Source: Vitis vinifera
Lineage: Eukaryota > Streptophyta > Magnoliopsida > Vitales > Vitaceae
DNA: 64,000 bases
NCBI RefSeq assembly: GCF_030704535.1
Contig: NC_081806.1
Coordinates: 5,417,001-5,481,000, forward strand
Direction: 5' to 3'
This document shows, piece after piece, positions 35,229 to 47,762 of the stretch. The position numbers were made by a program, and so were the translations under genes. The notes below the pieces were generated by a model. It was given only the letters and a program-made list of their open reading frames with translations, had not been told where the DNA came from and did not search any database. The stretch's first letter is position 1. Each line of letters opens with the position of its first letter.

Positions 35229-38200
35229 TACCTAAACCTAAAACCCTAAAGATCCTTAAAACCAGAATCAGCAGAATTCACCACAAACCAACCTCAAACC
35301 CAGAAAACCCCAAACCTAGAACCTCCAAAAACCGAGCTGTTACGTCCCAAAAACTCAAGATCCACCACGAAAGTCCACTGCATAGACTGATTCCAACGAA
35401 GCAACCCTAAATCGCAGTAAACTAAACAACGAAAGTTCAAGATCTAGGGTTTTCTAGATCACTCCAATTCTGTGACTAAAAATCGAAAAAAATACACCAA
35501 AAATTTGCGAAATTTGACTTCAATTCAAAGAATCATATTGAATCGAAACAAAATTGAGATTTCTACAGCAAATTTGACTTACAGATGAAGACAAAGGCTT
35601 TGCAGGAGTGTGAAAGAGCGCAAGGAAGAACCCGCAATTTGGCACCAGAGGCGTCACCCACCCACAACCCATATGCATTAGTTTTTTCGTTTCTTTTCTT
35701 CTCAATTTTTACCTCCTCCTCTTTTACGAGTTTTACCACTCTCTTCTTCTCTTTTTGACCTTTTACTTTTACCGCTAGACCCCAGTAATAAATATCTTCC
35801 TCATTTTCAAAAACTATGAAAATCCGCCGCCACTTTTTTTTTTTTTTATTTATTTTATTCCAAATCTGTAAGGAAAATTACTAGCCACTCCTTGTGAAAC
35901 CATAATTACCAAACAAAATCGAAAATATGATTCTAACGTAAAATTATACAAAAAAATAATAATAAAAATTCTTAAAATTATTAGTTTTGTAATAGTCAAT
36001 GGTTGACTATGAAATGAGGAGATAATTAAGGAAAAACATTATTTGGATTATAATTTTATTTTGTATATTTATGGTGGAGCAAATTAATTACCACTTTATT
36101 TCATGTCAACTTAATAGCATTAATGAAAATTAAGTTAAAAAGTTATAAGCGGTTGCAAGAAATGGAGGAGAAAGAATCTCTTCATTCACTTAATTTTAGT
36201 AACAATACATCAATCAAGTTGACTTAACTTCCATTGCAATCAACATATGATTATGAGAAAATAAGTTAGGCAAAATATGAAGTGTGAAAGTAACCAACCC
36301 ACAATTACAAACATGTAACACGAGTTCATATTAATCTAGAATATGCAACTTGAAAAGAAATTTAATCTCCAAGGCTCTCTATAACATCAAATTGACACAT
36401 TGAAAAAAAAAAGACAAAAAAAAAAACTTATTTGTATATTTTAAGTTTTATGTTTTGTATTCAAATTTGATCACATTATTTGTACCTTATTTCCATTTAT
36501 TTGTATTTTACCATCATTTATTTGTATCATCATTCAATTAACGAAATTTCACCGTACTTTTAACAACCTAAATCACGGTTTCGATAGGTGCTAAATCAAT
36601 GCTCTAAAAATTTTCAATGACATATTAAATACTAGGAAATTTAATTTTGTGGCACACCTTCGTTTAGAATGAGATTAAATTTTATTTGAGAATATAATCG
36701 TGATGTCCCACATCAGATATCTAACGTTATATACATAAAAGTTTCTTAATCACGCGAATGCATTTTAAAGTCGTGATGATTCACTTGGGCACAGAGTGGG
36801 TCAGTACATCAATCTAATCATGAGTTTATCTTCAATCTAATCACCTTATTTGATTTGTAGTTAGTACAATAGCAAGTGTTTTCGCAAAAGATGGTCTTAT
36901 GCAAATTGAGAGAGACAAAAATAAGATATGAGGGAAGACATGTCATATATTCTAATGAGTTTATAAGCAAGGAACAACCAAACATCCTTATTTTAAATAA
37001 GGTAGAGAGCGTCTTGGGTGTCTCGGCACTCTTTGGACTCATTCAAATTGGAAAAGTAAATCTCTAAATCCCTAGCAGTGTTGGTTTGGAATGGGGAATT
37101 GGGCCCCTAGTTTTTATGTTTTGAAGACTTTAGACCAAATAATTCTAGAAGATGGGAAATATTAATATTGGTTTGGTTTTGAATTAAGATGGGTGCTTAT
37201 TGATTGGTCTTTGAAGGTGGTCAAATAATGAATATTAGTATATTAATGAGGAGAAAATTCTAAACCACACTATTTTATTTTATTTTTTGGAAATTTAATA
37301 ATTTTTGGGAATGATTTCAAAATATGGTAACATGTTTATATGTAAAAATAAAAAAAAATAAAAAAATATAATATTACTATTATTAAGAAATATTATGTCA
37401 TATGCCTACTCAAACTTCTTTTGATGTTTTGATTAAATATTCCAAATCATATTAATTTTAAATTTCATTAAATAGCTCCTTATTTTTTTTAGAAATATTT
37501 GATTAAAAATGGTGAAATAATTCATAATAAATCTAACCCTTACAAGATTTTTTTCTTGAAAAATAACTATTTTTTTACATAAATATTATTTATCATTTCG
37601 AGTATTTACATGTAAATTTTGATGAGTACGTTTTTATTTAAATGAAATCAAAAAAGGATGGGAGGTTAAATTTCAAAAATTGGATTTTCAAATATTATTT
37701 TAATCAAATAAGTTTTTTTTTATAGGAGAAAAGTTTTTATAGTATTAAACGATTTGATAATCATCTTTGTAACTTCAAAATATTTCTGTTTATGATTCTA
37801 TCATGATTTTCTATTTGGACTTCCTCCCCAATCGTGATGTGATAAAAGGCATGTGGGATAGATGAGAGTGGATAGGGAAGACAATATTTTTTAGAGTGAA
37901 TTCCTCTATTTTATTTTATTTTTTATTTTTATAAATCTTATTCTAAAGAAGTTATTTGACAAAATTAACCCATCCAACTAATCATTGCAGGAACCAAATG
38001 TAAAAAGAAGCTCCCTACCTCGAATCATGATTTCATAATGCCAATGTGGCAGGTAATCATCTTATTTTGAAATATTATATGTCGTTTTTAACATTTATAT
38101 ATATTTTTTTAAAATACATTTCATAGAGGTTGTTTTCCACACCTAGAACTCTCTCCTTATAGATTTGATTCATTGAAGTGGACACTCGTGATTATTGATT

Positions 38201-40455
38201 AGTTGATGGAAGAAGAGTATAATATAATGAAAGGATGTATTGGGGGGTACCACAACATAGGTCCTGTTCCAGCCTCGTGAGTCACATGCGAGGCACTAGT
38301 TGGCATGCCGAGAGCTAGAATGGGGAATGGAATCATGGTGTTTGTGGCGTGAATCAAGGTTAATCCCTTAAAAATTCTGAGAGGAGAGAAGGAGAGAAAA
38401 GAAAAGTGGTGGGCTAATTGTAAAACAGAAAAACTAGAAAAGGTGGGATCAGGGATGAAGGTGGTGAAGAGTGAAGAGTGAAGACCCAGTTGGAAGGTGA
38501 AGGTAATGTTACAAGCTTGGCATATATACTTTGAATCATCTGAAAGCAAAGCAAAGCCTACAAAACCCCTTTTAGTGTGTATTCCCAATTACCTAACATG
38601 TGTTCACAGAGTCACTCATCATGTGAATGAACCTCAAAAGACTAGTAGCCCTGTTGCAGAGAAACCCCACCTGGGGATCTACAGATTCTCAAAGCCGGAT
38701 CTGGGGGTGACCCAAAAGTCCAATCCCACACACTTGTATTCACTGTGTAACAAAAATGAGCTGTTTGTGGGCATTGGTTGTTAGATAGTGGTCCTCGTCA
38801 ACATTTCCTCTTTCTAGTAGTATCAGACAAGGACCCTTTGGAATTAGCTATCAAAAAACTATATGTTATTTCCCTAAAACTTCCTCCTATAGTCCTTGAG
38901 ATACGTTAAGATAAGGGTGTAGAGTCAAAGAAACGGGGGTTCATGCATTAGGATTTGTGGTGGATTTTTAAAGTTTGAAGGGACCAAAAGGGCAGCCATC
39001 ACGGGTACAAGCCATAGAAGAAGATAACAAGTAAGCAACTACTAAGCAGGAATTAATAAAGATGGTGAGACCATGGTGAGTTAGTTAGGCGAAATGGGAG
39101 GGAAAGTACAGGGAAGTTTAAGACATTTTGGACTCCCTCTGTTGAACTTTTGCCTCGGCACATATCCATTCTAAGCCGGCGTTGCCACCTCATTGTTTGT
39201 TTCTTTTCATCTTCCCATCCATCTTTTTTCTTCTTTCTTCTTCTTCTCACGCTCTACAGCAGTCAGAACGGCCAGCCGCACACATACTTGTTGACCATTT
39301 GTCGGTTCTCTTTCCCATTCCACCGAATGTGCGTCACATTTGATGGAATGGAAATGAGAAACAGGAGAAGGGTTTATTGAGAAAATTGAAGGAAAATTTA
39401 TGACATAGAGAGAAACAAAAACAGCTTAGAAAAGGGTCCTACTTGAAAAACAGAGAAGCACAAGTTGACCCAAAAGCCTTGCCTCTGCCGCTTCACCCGT
39501 CTCTTTGCTTCTTGTGCTTCCCAGATTTTACATAAAGCGTGCCACAACTCACGCTGACCACGTCCCACCTAATTACATTTCTACCCTTCCACTCACACAT
39601 GCCAGACACTGTTACATGAATCCAGTCACGTGCCTTGGACCATAATGCCCCGCCTGACTCCCCACGATACGCGTCGTTTTGATCCGGCGTGTGGATGAAT
39701 ATGGCAATGCCCCTTTTCTATTGATACTTTCAATCATGGGCCATGGCTTTGCCATCTCCGCCCGCATCTCCTTCTCTTCTTGTTATTCCAGCTCAACATT
39801 AAAAGAAAAAAAAAAAAAACTAAAAAACTAAAAACTAAAAACAAAAACACTTTTTGTGTTTTTAACCACACAATTTGGCAATGCAATTATGCAGTCCTCC
39901 ACCCATTTTGAGTACTGTTTAGTAGTTAAAAGCAAAATTTTTGTGAAGCATTTTGATGCTACTTTACAACCCATTGGGATAGAGAGCATGAAGCATAGTA
40001 ATACCATTGCATGCAGGTGGATGGTATTTATACAAAAAGTTAAAAAAAATAAAAAAAATTGCATATTTATAAGAATAAGCTTAAAAGCAAGAGAGAGATG
40101 CCACATTCCATTCCCCAACTAGACAAACAAAGGCTATGATGGGATAAAAAATAAATTATGAAAGTTTCATGAGTTGTTCATAGAGGAAGGTTAGCAGGCA
40201 ATAACAGCTGGAAACAGTAGCAGAATTAATCAAACAGAAAATGCAGGCGGACAGTTTGGTACTGGTACTATGAGGAGGCCCAAGAACAAAACAATCATCT
40301 CTGTGACTAAAAGTGGAATCAATTAATGAAAGAACACCCCACCAAAAAACTTCAACTCCCTTCATCTATAAATAAAAAAAAGATTGAAATTATATCTAAG
40401 AATTACTAAGAAACAGAGTCTCAGATCTTAACAATACCTATGAATTTCAATTTCA
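35229..40455. other. Intergenic region between SEC16 and the zinc-finger gene
   Basis: The part nearest 35229 is the SEC16 leader and promoter: AAAACCCTAAA at 35240-35250 and further CCCTAAA motifs near 35404. From about 35700 to 38200 the DNA is very AT-rich with no supportable gene. A repeat-family fragment at 36705-36830 (GATGTCCCACATCAGATA, then TTTTAAAGTCGTGATGA) is the opposite-strand relative of 6290-6475. Around 39620-39700 a CACGTG G-box lies in more GC-rich sequence, but no gene start follows. The bases next to 40455 are the 3' UTR side of the zinc-finger gene. Confidence 0.5.
35240..35250. promoter_or_regulatory. Telo-box in the SEC16 leader/promoter
   Basis: AAAACCCTAAA lies 12-22 bp upstream of the SEC16 start codon, with more CCCTAAA motifs near 35404. 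Telo-boxes (AAACCCTAA) are known in leaders and promoters of plant housekeeping and translation genes. Assignment rests on motif and position only. Confidence 0.5.
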
Positions 40456-41427
40456 TCAACATTTTATGGTATTGGCAATGAACTCTGCATATGAAACTGC
40501 AGAGTGCTGACTAAAGGCATAATCTTCAGGTGGAGCAGGGAGATTGAGATCTATCACCCCATTCTGGAATTTCTCAGAATTCGCAGAAGCGGCAGCGGCA
40601 GCGGCGGCAGTTGTGGTGGTTGAATTATTGAGGAGGTGTGATCTCTTGTGCCCACCCAATGCTTGGCCAGACCTGAACACTCTACTGCAAAATGGGCACT
40701 CATAAATTTTCACATTACCTCCGTTTTCTGGATTTGATTCGTCTTCAAAACAGGCTTTGATCTTCTTCTTACTGGCTTTGTTCACGACTTTTTCAACTGG
40801 GGATGCTTCAAAGGACGAGAACACCTTCTTGCATGTTTCATCAACTGATCTTTCTTCTTCATCTTTAATGTCTTGATCTTCATCGCTTCTGGTCCACGTA
40901 TCCCTCGAAAGCATCACCAGGCACATAGCAATATCCTCTTCAGGCCAAGTGTTGGAAACTGAACTCACCGGCTCCGGCTCAGTCGGCGACTCGGTGGTCT
41001 CCGATTTTCCCAATTTAGGTTTCTTCAAATCCAGTCCCTGGTTGGGCACACCCAGTTTCCAAGCTCGTTTGGATCGCCTCCGAGTTGGGTTCCTGGACTC
41101 GGTCTCGCTCTCGCGGTCCTGGACCACAGACCCAGCATCCACAGCGAACGAAAACTCAGGATCTGCCAATCTAAAACTCCTCTTGGGATTCTCCCTCAAC
41201 CCATAAGCCAGAGCCTTCTCCTCTCCTTCTGATCTTTGCTCCTCCCCCTCCTCTTCTTCCTCACTGGAAGAAGAGGAAGAGGAAGAGGAAACAGGGTCGG
41301 TCCGGTCACTGTGTTGCGGGGTCTTCGGAGGAATGGGGAGGGTGGCTAGGTGAGACCTCATGTGACCACCCAAAGCTCTGCCACTGGAGAACCTCCTTGA
41401 ACAGAGCTTGCATTTGTGCTTCTCCAT
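40456..41427 (-). CDS. C2H2 zinc-finger repressor, ZAT/C1-2i type
   Basis: Predicted nuclear transcriptional repressor of the plant stress and development ZAT family, 323 aa and intronless. Finger 1 (residues 4-26) has C6, C9, H22, H26 and RALGGH; finger 2 (242-264) has the QALGGH signature. Between them lie an acidic Ser/Glu run, a basic NLS-like RRRSKR, and EEDIAMCLVMLSRD, a conserved block of ZAT1/4/9-like proteins. An EAR repression motif DLNLP is at 293-297. Members I remember with this layout carry three fingers, the middle one reading YKC-x2-C with SYQALGGH; that finger is absent here. The frame is open upstream to 41601, but I chose the ATG at 41427 because family members begin almost directly with the first finger. 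A seven-Ala run follows finger 2. Confidence 0.93.
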   Translation of the reverse strand: MEKHKCKLCSRRFSSGRALGGHMRSHLATLPIPPKTPQHSDRTDPVSSSSSSSSSEEEEEGEEQRSEGEEKALAYGLRENPKRSFRLADPEFSFAVDAGSVVQDRESETESRNPTRRRSKRAWKLGVPNQGLDLKKPKLGKSETTESPTEPEPVSSVSNTWPEEDIAMCLVMLSRDTWTRSDEDQDIKDEEERSVDETCKKVFSSFEASPVEKVVNKASKKKIKACFEDESNPENGGNVKIYECPFCSRVFRSGQALGGHKRSHLLNNSTTTTAAAAAAASANSEKFQNGVIDLNLPAPPEDYAFSQHSAVSYAEFIANTIKC

Positions 41428-44400
41428 TGAAGCAAAGATCAGAGCTTTGCAGTCTCTGGGGGAAAAGAGACACAGCTTGAGAAGTATCAAGCGATTTGGG
41501 AACTTAAAAAGGAGTAGGTGACAAGCATTCCACCACCAGAGGACACACACAACCCAAAAATGCTTTTCTTTTGACATATATATATACATAAATATAAACA
41601 ATAAACTAAAATAAAAATAAAAATTGTAAATATTTATTTAAAATATTTCAAAATCAATTACTAAAATGCTTTAAATACTTCCAAAAACAAACAAATGCAT
41701 CTGTGAGTTGATGAAGGGAGAAAGACAGACAGGCAACATGCAGCCAGACCCGGTTTATCTCAGTAATATGTCTTCCCATGACCATTTTCTGAGTTGGATA
41801 TACCATTTTTAGATTAAGCAAAAATTAAAATAAAAAAAATAAAAATACATAGGAATACTTACTGATATTTGAAATGCGCCAACTGTAAGAGTAAGAAGCT
41901 TTAGCGTGCCGGCCGGTGCTTTTTGGTATGGCTTAGTTTATAGCACACCACCACCCACTCACCCACGCTCCTTTTGTCACGCCCATAATTAATACCATCT
42001 CTTTTTTTTTTTTTTTTTTCTTTTCAATTTTTATTTTTATTTAAAAAATAGAAATAGATATGAATTTGGAAATTAATTCGCGATAGCGGTTACTACCATT
42101 AATTAAACAAAGGGTGGGCTGGAGATTAAATGCCAAAATGGCAGGTGATTGTGATTGTGACCGATCAGAACCCACTAATTGTAGAATGAGCCCATTTACC
42201 AGATCCACTCACAAATACGCACTCACACACACACACACATCCACATTAGTTTTTTTTTTTAAAAAAAATTAAAACCCAATTTTTTTTAAAAGAAAAATAG
42301 GAAAAACGACTGCAGTACACGCATCTCGAGGGGAGAGGCTGAGACTAGAGAGAACGTGAAAGGTACAAGCAGCGCAGCACAATTGCAAGTACAATGTGGT
42401 GAGTACCTTAGCTTCAATATTACACGTTATCTGTGTGCATGGAGAGCCATCTCCCTCCCTTCCCCCACGCGCCCCTCCCCCCTCTTCCACGCGCTTCCTC
42501 GCCATCTCGATATTCGTTTCTCCCAATGATATCCACTCCTTCCTCTCCAATTTATTCTTAATATAAAAAATATGTATGATTTAATTATTAAATTGGAATT
42601 TAAATTTGAATTACTTTGTGGATTATATCATTATACTCTACTCTCCCTGCTCGGAAGTAGAATCTTTGAATAGGAGGGCCCAATGTGCCGACAGAGAACA
42701 ATACTAAAATGATGGAGGCATGGAAAAGTATCTAAAAATTAATTCATAATTATGATAAAAAGCATTTTTGAAAAAAAAAAAAAAAAAACAGATTTGGGAG
42801 GCAAACCCATTCCAATTTAAGCTGCTCTGGCTTGTTCCAGATGTGGGTCACCTCTGTAAAGTTGTTTTTGTCCAAAGCATCAGAGTTTTTGCCCACTCTC
42901 ATATTTCTGAAAATACTTTTCAAAAACAAATAAGTACTTTTTTTTATTTTATTTTATTTTTACTTTGAGAATTAAAAAAAAAAAAAAAAAAGGGATGGGG
43001 GGGAATAAGTGAAAATGACGTGATTGAAGAAGGTGAAATGGGTTTTGAAAATTGAAAAACAAGAAAATAATTTGACATGATTGAGGTTTGGGAAGAGAAG
43101 GCATTATCAGAAGATGATGATGTATGGAGGGTGAGGGGATGTGCAGATGACTCCACTTTTCTACTCCAATGGATGGCCAAAAGAAAAGGACTTTTGGGGG
43201 TGGGCCACGCGGACTCGGCTGCACAACCCACCAACGCTATTTTCACGTTCTGGTGGATTGGGCCCATTTCGTGGAATGGGTTGGGCTCATTATTTATGGC
43301 TCGAAAGCCCATGTCTCATCTCATGGCTCACATGGACAACGACTCTTCAACGTCCGTGAAGAGGATACCAGCCAAAATTCGAGAAAAAAATTTAGGATTT
43401 TGACTCATTATTAAACCAATAAGCTAAATAATTCATTATTAGGCTTTAGTTTCCTGTCATAATCAAATATATTATTTTTCCATAGCTTAAAATTTCAAAT
43501 TGTAATTTAAAGAAATGAAATAATATATCATATAATTCTCTTGTAAATTTTAAAATATTTAATTATTGGGATTAAAATATATATGGGCAAAAACATACAA
43601 AAATAAAATGGATGATTTGATAAAAGAGGAGCAGAAATAATGGGGTCTCTTTGGGAACAATTTTTTAGAATAGTTTTTTATTTTTCAAAACAAAAAACAT
43701 AAGAAACATGTTTGATATTCAAAAACTATTTTTTATCTTTTATTTTTAAGAATAAAAAATAAGGTGTTTTCAAAAAATATCTCTTACTTGTTTTCTGTTC
43801 TTTTCACTTGTTTTCTTATGATGATTTTAACAGATAATTATATAAACATATAAAATGATTAAAAATAAAAAACACTTCATTAAAAACATTTTAGATTTTT
43901 AAATAGACTTTTATTTCATAAAAATCAAATAACAGTTTTCAAAAATCAATTTTTTAGAATTATTTTAAAAAATAGTCACCAAACAGCCCAATATCTCCGG
44001 ACATCTATTATTTGGTACAAGTTTTTTTATTCTTAAAAATATATATATATAGTTTGAAAAGGTTTGGTGGTCCAAAATGAATTTCTAGACCTAAGAATTT
44101 ATCATGACCAAGTTCCTAATTTTTTATTTATTAAAAGCCTTTTTCTTCTTTCAATCATAAATGACATATTACTGTATAAGATTTCATATCTCGGTGGTAT
44201 TTTCCCTAAATTTTGTCAATTTTTTGTATCTGAATCTCTTCAATAGTGGCAATGTTGGTAGTGTTATCGCCTATGAACCCCACCCCACCCCACCCCACAA
44301 GTCTGCAATCATTTTCTTGATTACTTGGTTATTAAGATTTTCAAATACCAGAAATTTGAAATATTTACATAACACTTGAACCAACTTCCAATTCCATAGA

Positions 44401-44596
44401 GTATTTGAACATTCAAAGCCAATCAATTTCATCCATCTTGCGTGTTGGAAGGACCGCTGGTCTGCACTGGCCCCATGACTCTTTGAAACCAATTATGTAT
44501 GGTCTATTTTCATGCACAAAGTTATTTTTCCTTGTTCAGATTTCATAATCCAACAGTCAAGAAACTTAAGGTTGAGGCCAACAAGTGATGAGAATT
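41428..44596. other. Intergenic region upstream of the zinc-finger gene
   Basis: It holds the promoter side of the zinc-finger gene and the downstream side of the WAT1-related gene. Visible features are a poly-T run (about 42003-42019), a CA dinucleotide run (about 42222-42239), poly-A runs at about 42771-42788 and 42973-42990, and a MITE-like element at 43640-43993. The frames at 42944-43403 are low complexity and unsupported. I see no other gene. Confidence 0.5.
43640..43993. mobile_element. MITE-like element with imperfect TIRs
   Basis: The left end reads GGGTCTCTTTGGGAACAATT, and the reverse complement of the right end reads GGGCTGTTTGGTGACTATTT. They match imperfectly over roughly 25 bp, with continuing TTTTTTAGAAT-type sequence. 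The interior is AT-rich and non-coding. Looser relatives appear at about 24150-24520 and 59770-60080. I could not fix a target-site duplication, so the superfamily is left open. Confidence 0.55.
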
Positions 44597-47500
44597 CTAA
44601 CCCAAGAGAGGCTTCTCTACATCATTTTCCAGCTCCGGCTCCGGCTCCGGCTCCAAGGTCTCACCGACCTGGAATCCTTCTTTCCCTTTAGCCCACAGCA
44701 CAAAGTAGAGGCCGGTGAACATGAGGCACATACCGCAGAGGCTGCACCAACAGAATCAGCAATTAGAGCTTGTAATTAAGGGTGGTAATTTGTGAAAGAG
44801 GATTCGTGTCGAAGCATTCTACTATATAGTGCAACACAAACTCAATACAAATAATAATCGTATTAAAAACATAAACTCAAATACTACTTAATCATTAAAC
44901 ATGTAATACGTCATAACCTAGTAACCCATTTAATAATCAGGTTGGATTGGGTCTTATATAAATCTACATGATTAATATCTCCATCAAACAAATTTAGAAC
45001 TCAATTGACCTATTTACTTGAAAACAAATTTAAAATGAGTCAAATATAGGTTAAATAGTTTAAAGTTATAGTTAAGTTAATCAATACAATTATTAAATAG
45101 GTCAATTCGGATCAAATTTGTGTTATGTATGATAACCCAAAAATTACTTATTTATTAAATGGGTTATACATGTCGACATAAATTTGACCTAAATATGATT
45201 ATACTCAACTCAAACCCATGAAAGCGTGTTGGGTTCGAGTCATGTTGGTGAATCGTATCGAACTTTATCACTTTTACTTGTAATTGAGTCAGTAAGGAAA
45301 TTTAGGAAAGCCCAAATATGTATGTATACCTTCCAATGGAAATGGACTCTCCTAGGGTCATAACAGAGAGGATTACAGAGCAGACTGTTCCAATGGGGCT
45401 GAACATGGACACTAGAACTGGCCCTCTTTTCTTCATTGCCCACCCATTGAAGCTCACACATAGTCCACTCACACTGCCTCCCTGTCCATCCAAACATGAA
45501 TAAACTTTGATCACACACATACAATCCTAAAAAAGCAAAAAGGAGATGGGGGTTGAAGAGGAAGTTGAAATTACCAGTAGAGAATAAAAGACAATGTCAC
45601 GAAGACTCAAGTTGGGCCAGCCAGTATCAAACTTGTGATTTTGCAGGAACTCAACGATCATAGTTAGAAACACGCCGATTATCGATGTTATGGCACACAA
45701 GGAGATCGGTGCGGGAAAATCAACCAAAGTAGTAGCCTGTGTAACATCACAGTTGGAAATTAAAAAGAACTAAGAAAAATTACAAAGTTAGACCTTTTTC
45801 TCATCATCACATGGCTTAGTCAAGCTACCTGCAACACAACATTACTAGATAAAGTGAAGACGGCTGCCAAGAGATACAAGCAACCGACAATCTTTTCTTC
45901 ATTGAAGATTATTTCTGATAGTTTTGATGATTTTTCTGTGGTGCTGTGCAAAAGGCTCATCACAACAGCACCAACCACACACAAAAGAGTGCCTATGATC
46001 TTGACTTGGCTGTACATACAAGATATGTTAACTTTCTCTAGCCTGCATGAGACATTGCAGATTTTGTTATGCCATTATGGATATAAAATGGTACCACAGC
46101 AAAAATTATTTTGGCTTATATGTATAACATACAGAAGAATTCAAAGTTTGTTTTTAGGAAAGTAGTTTCAACTAATTAAGCTACAAAAAATTGTGAAAAA
46201 AAATCAGAGGCAAACGGCCCATCCTCAGGGGCTCAGCTAGTGTTTCATATTACCATGAATGGAAAGTTAAATACAATACCTAAAACTGCAAGCAATGATG
46301 AAGATGAGTCCAGGAGCGAGGTTGGGCATTGCTGTAGCAATTGCAGGTGAGGTTTTCTCAATTCCCATTAAGAAGAGAGATTGGAACAAAGTTACCCTGA
46401 AAATCAAATACGATAGAAACATCAGCCTCATGCTGTGCTACGATTCTTACTGTTAAATCAGTATCATTGGTTTGATGGAACAACTAAATATGTTTTACAA
46501 CCATTTCAATAATAGTTACACAATATTCACAATTATAGTTTCTAGGCAATCAAACAAGGCCGGGAATTAAGAAAATCTCTTCAAGATTTCTTCTCTAATG
46601 TTTATGACATCATCTATGGATATGCACATTTGACAGTCTCTTTTTGCTATTTCCCCGGCAATTTTCCCATAAACCAAACAAGTTGTCTTATCTGTCCATT
46701 GTGAAGAAGAGGAAAGCAGGTATTGAGAACCTTGAGATTTGGGCACCTGGCTTGGCATAATGGCCCATACTCCAGGCAAAAAATTACCAGTTAAAAGACA
46801 ATTATGAAATCATCAGAAAGCAAATTGGGCCCCCACTGGTTGAAAATTTCCCTCTACAGAATACGTGAGGTGAACTAAGACTAACCAGGTGTCTCTCAGA
46901 TGGGTTGTGATTAGACTGAGTTACATGTGAAATTGTGCTTCCTTTTCCTCAATTTCTTGAAATATTTGTTTCTAGCAGTCACAGGAGTTTTCTCTTTTCA
47001 GACCACACTGAAAGAAGGCAGTACCTACAGGATCTAGAAGTCTAGAACTGGAGTGATACCTAACTTTCAATCAATTTTTTCAAATTATTTTTTGGGTAAA
47101 TATAGCATCAATTTTAGAAAGATGCAAGAAAATAGAGAAATGGTAGTGTAATCCATCTCCCCCTGTTGGCATTTGAAGCCATTTACTTCCATTGAGCCAA
47201 TAAATTACAGGGGAAATTGAAATTTATAGATTCCCATGCCTCCTTAGGACAATGAAGCCACAGAAGAAATACCTTTATTTTTGGAAAAAAGATTGAAAGG
47301 TCCTGGAGGATTTTGTTTTTTCTCCACAAATTTTTGGACAAAACTACAGAAACTCATCAATTTTATTCCCAATATATCCACCAAAATGTAGGGAAACACG
47401 GAATTCCCATACCCGGTGAAGGAAATCAAGATCAGCTGAATCCATAACTTGCAGCTGATTCTGCTGGGCCATTTACTCCTGCATCATGGAGATCAATTAA

Positions 47501-47762
47501 TCCCATTCCCTCAAACATTTTGCAGAGGGAAAATGGAAAAGAAAAAGGGGGAGGGAATAGGGTACCTTTCAAAATAGAAGGAGAGAGGAGTGAGGACAAT
47601 GAAGGTGGCAAAAGCAGAATAGACAACAAGGGAGAGGGGGTTGAGGCCAACGGACATGAGATAACTCAGCACCAATGCGTTGCCTGCATACACAACCTGC
47701 ACCCCCACCAAACCCCCTATCACTGCAAAGTCCTCAAGCATCTCCCTCTTTGGCAGCTCCAT
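44597..47762 (-). CDS. WAT1-related (EamA / nodulin MtN21-like) transporter
   Basis: Predicted multi-pass small-molecule transporter of the plant drug/metabolite (EamA) family; the substrate cannot be read from sequence. Exons in transcript order: 47762-47566, 47478-47413, 46396-46280, 46042-45829, 45736-45575, 45481-45330, 44741-44597. They join to 350 aa plus stop, usual for the family. About ten membrane helices are expected, in two EamA halves. Conserved blocks seen are TSPAIATAMPNLAPGLIFII (exon 3), KIIGTLLCVVGAVVMSL (exon 4), NGWAMKKRGPV (exon 6) and GLYFVLWAKGKEGF (exon 7). The tail is a charged EPEPEPE run from GGAGCC-type hexamers, ending KPLLG. Exon 2 is only 66 bp; its start was set by the family WPS motif. 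The frame runs 80 codons upstream of 47762 through basic low-complexity sequence, so the MELPKRE start is preferred. It resembles Arabidopsis AT5G47470 as remembered. Confidence 0.93.
44769..45285. mobile_element. MITE nearly filling the last WAT1-related intron
   Basis: A 499 bp element (44778-45276) is bounded by nine-base repeats CTTGTAATT at 44769-44777 and 45277-45285. Its ends read AAGGGTGGTAA and, from the other strand, TAAAAGTGATAA, an imperfect TIR. Inside are GATTCGTGTCGAAG near the left and GGGTTCGAGTCATG near the right, resembling a common eudicot repeat rich in GGGTTCGTGTCG. The host intron (44742-45329) is 588 bp, so the element makes up most of it. A 9 bp duplication fits Mutator-like elements; 8 bp would fit hAT. 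Confidence 0.7.

Noticed and set aside
41428-41601. N-terminal extension of the zinc-finger protein to an upstream ATG
   Set aside because: The extension (MFIFMYIYMS...) is hydrophobic and unlike the family, whose members start just before finger 1.
42944-43403. Overlapping frames on both strands
   Set aside because: They arise in a locally GC-rich stretch, have no domain, no conserved splice pattern and low-complexity ends.
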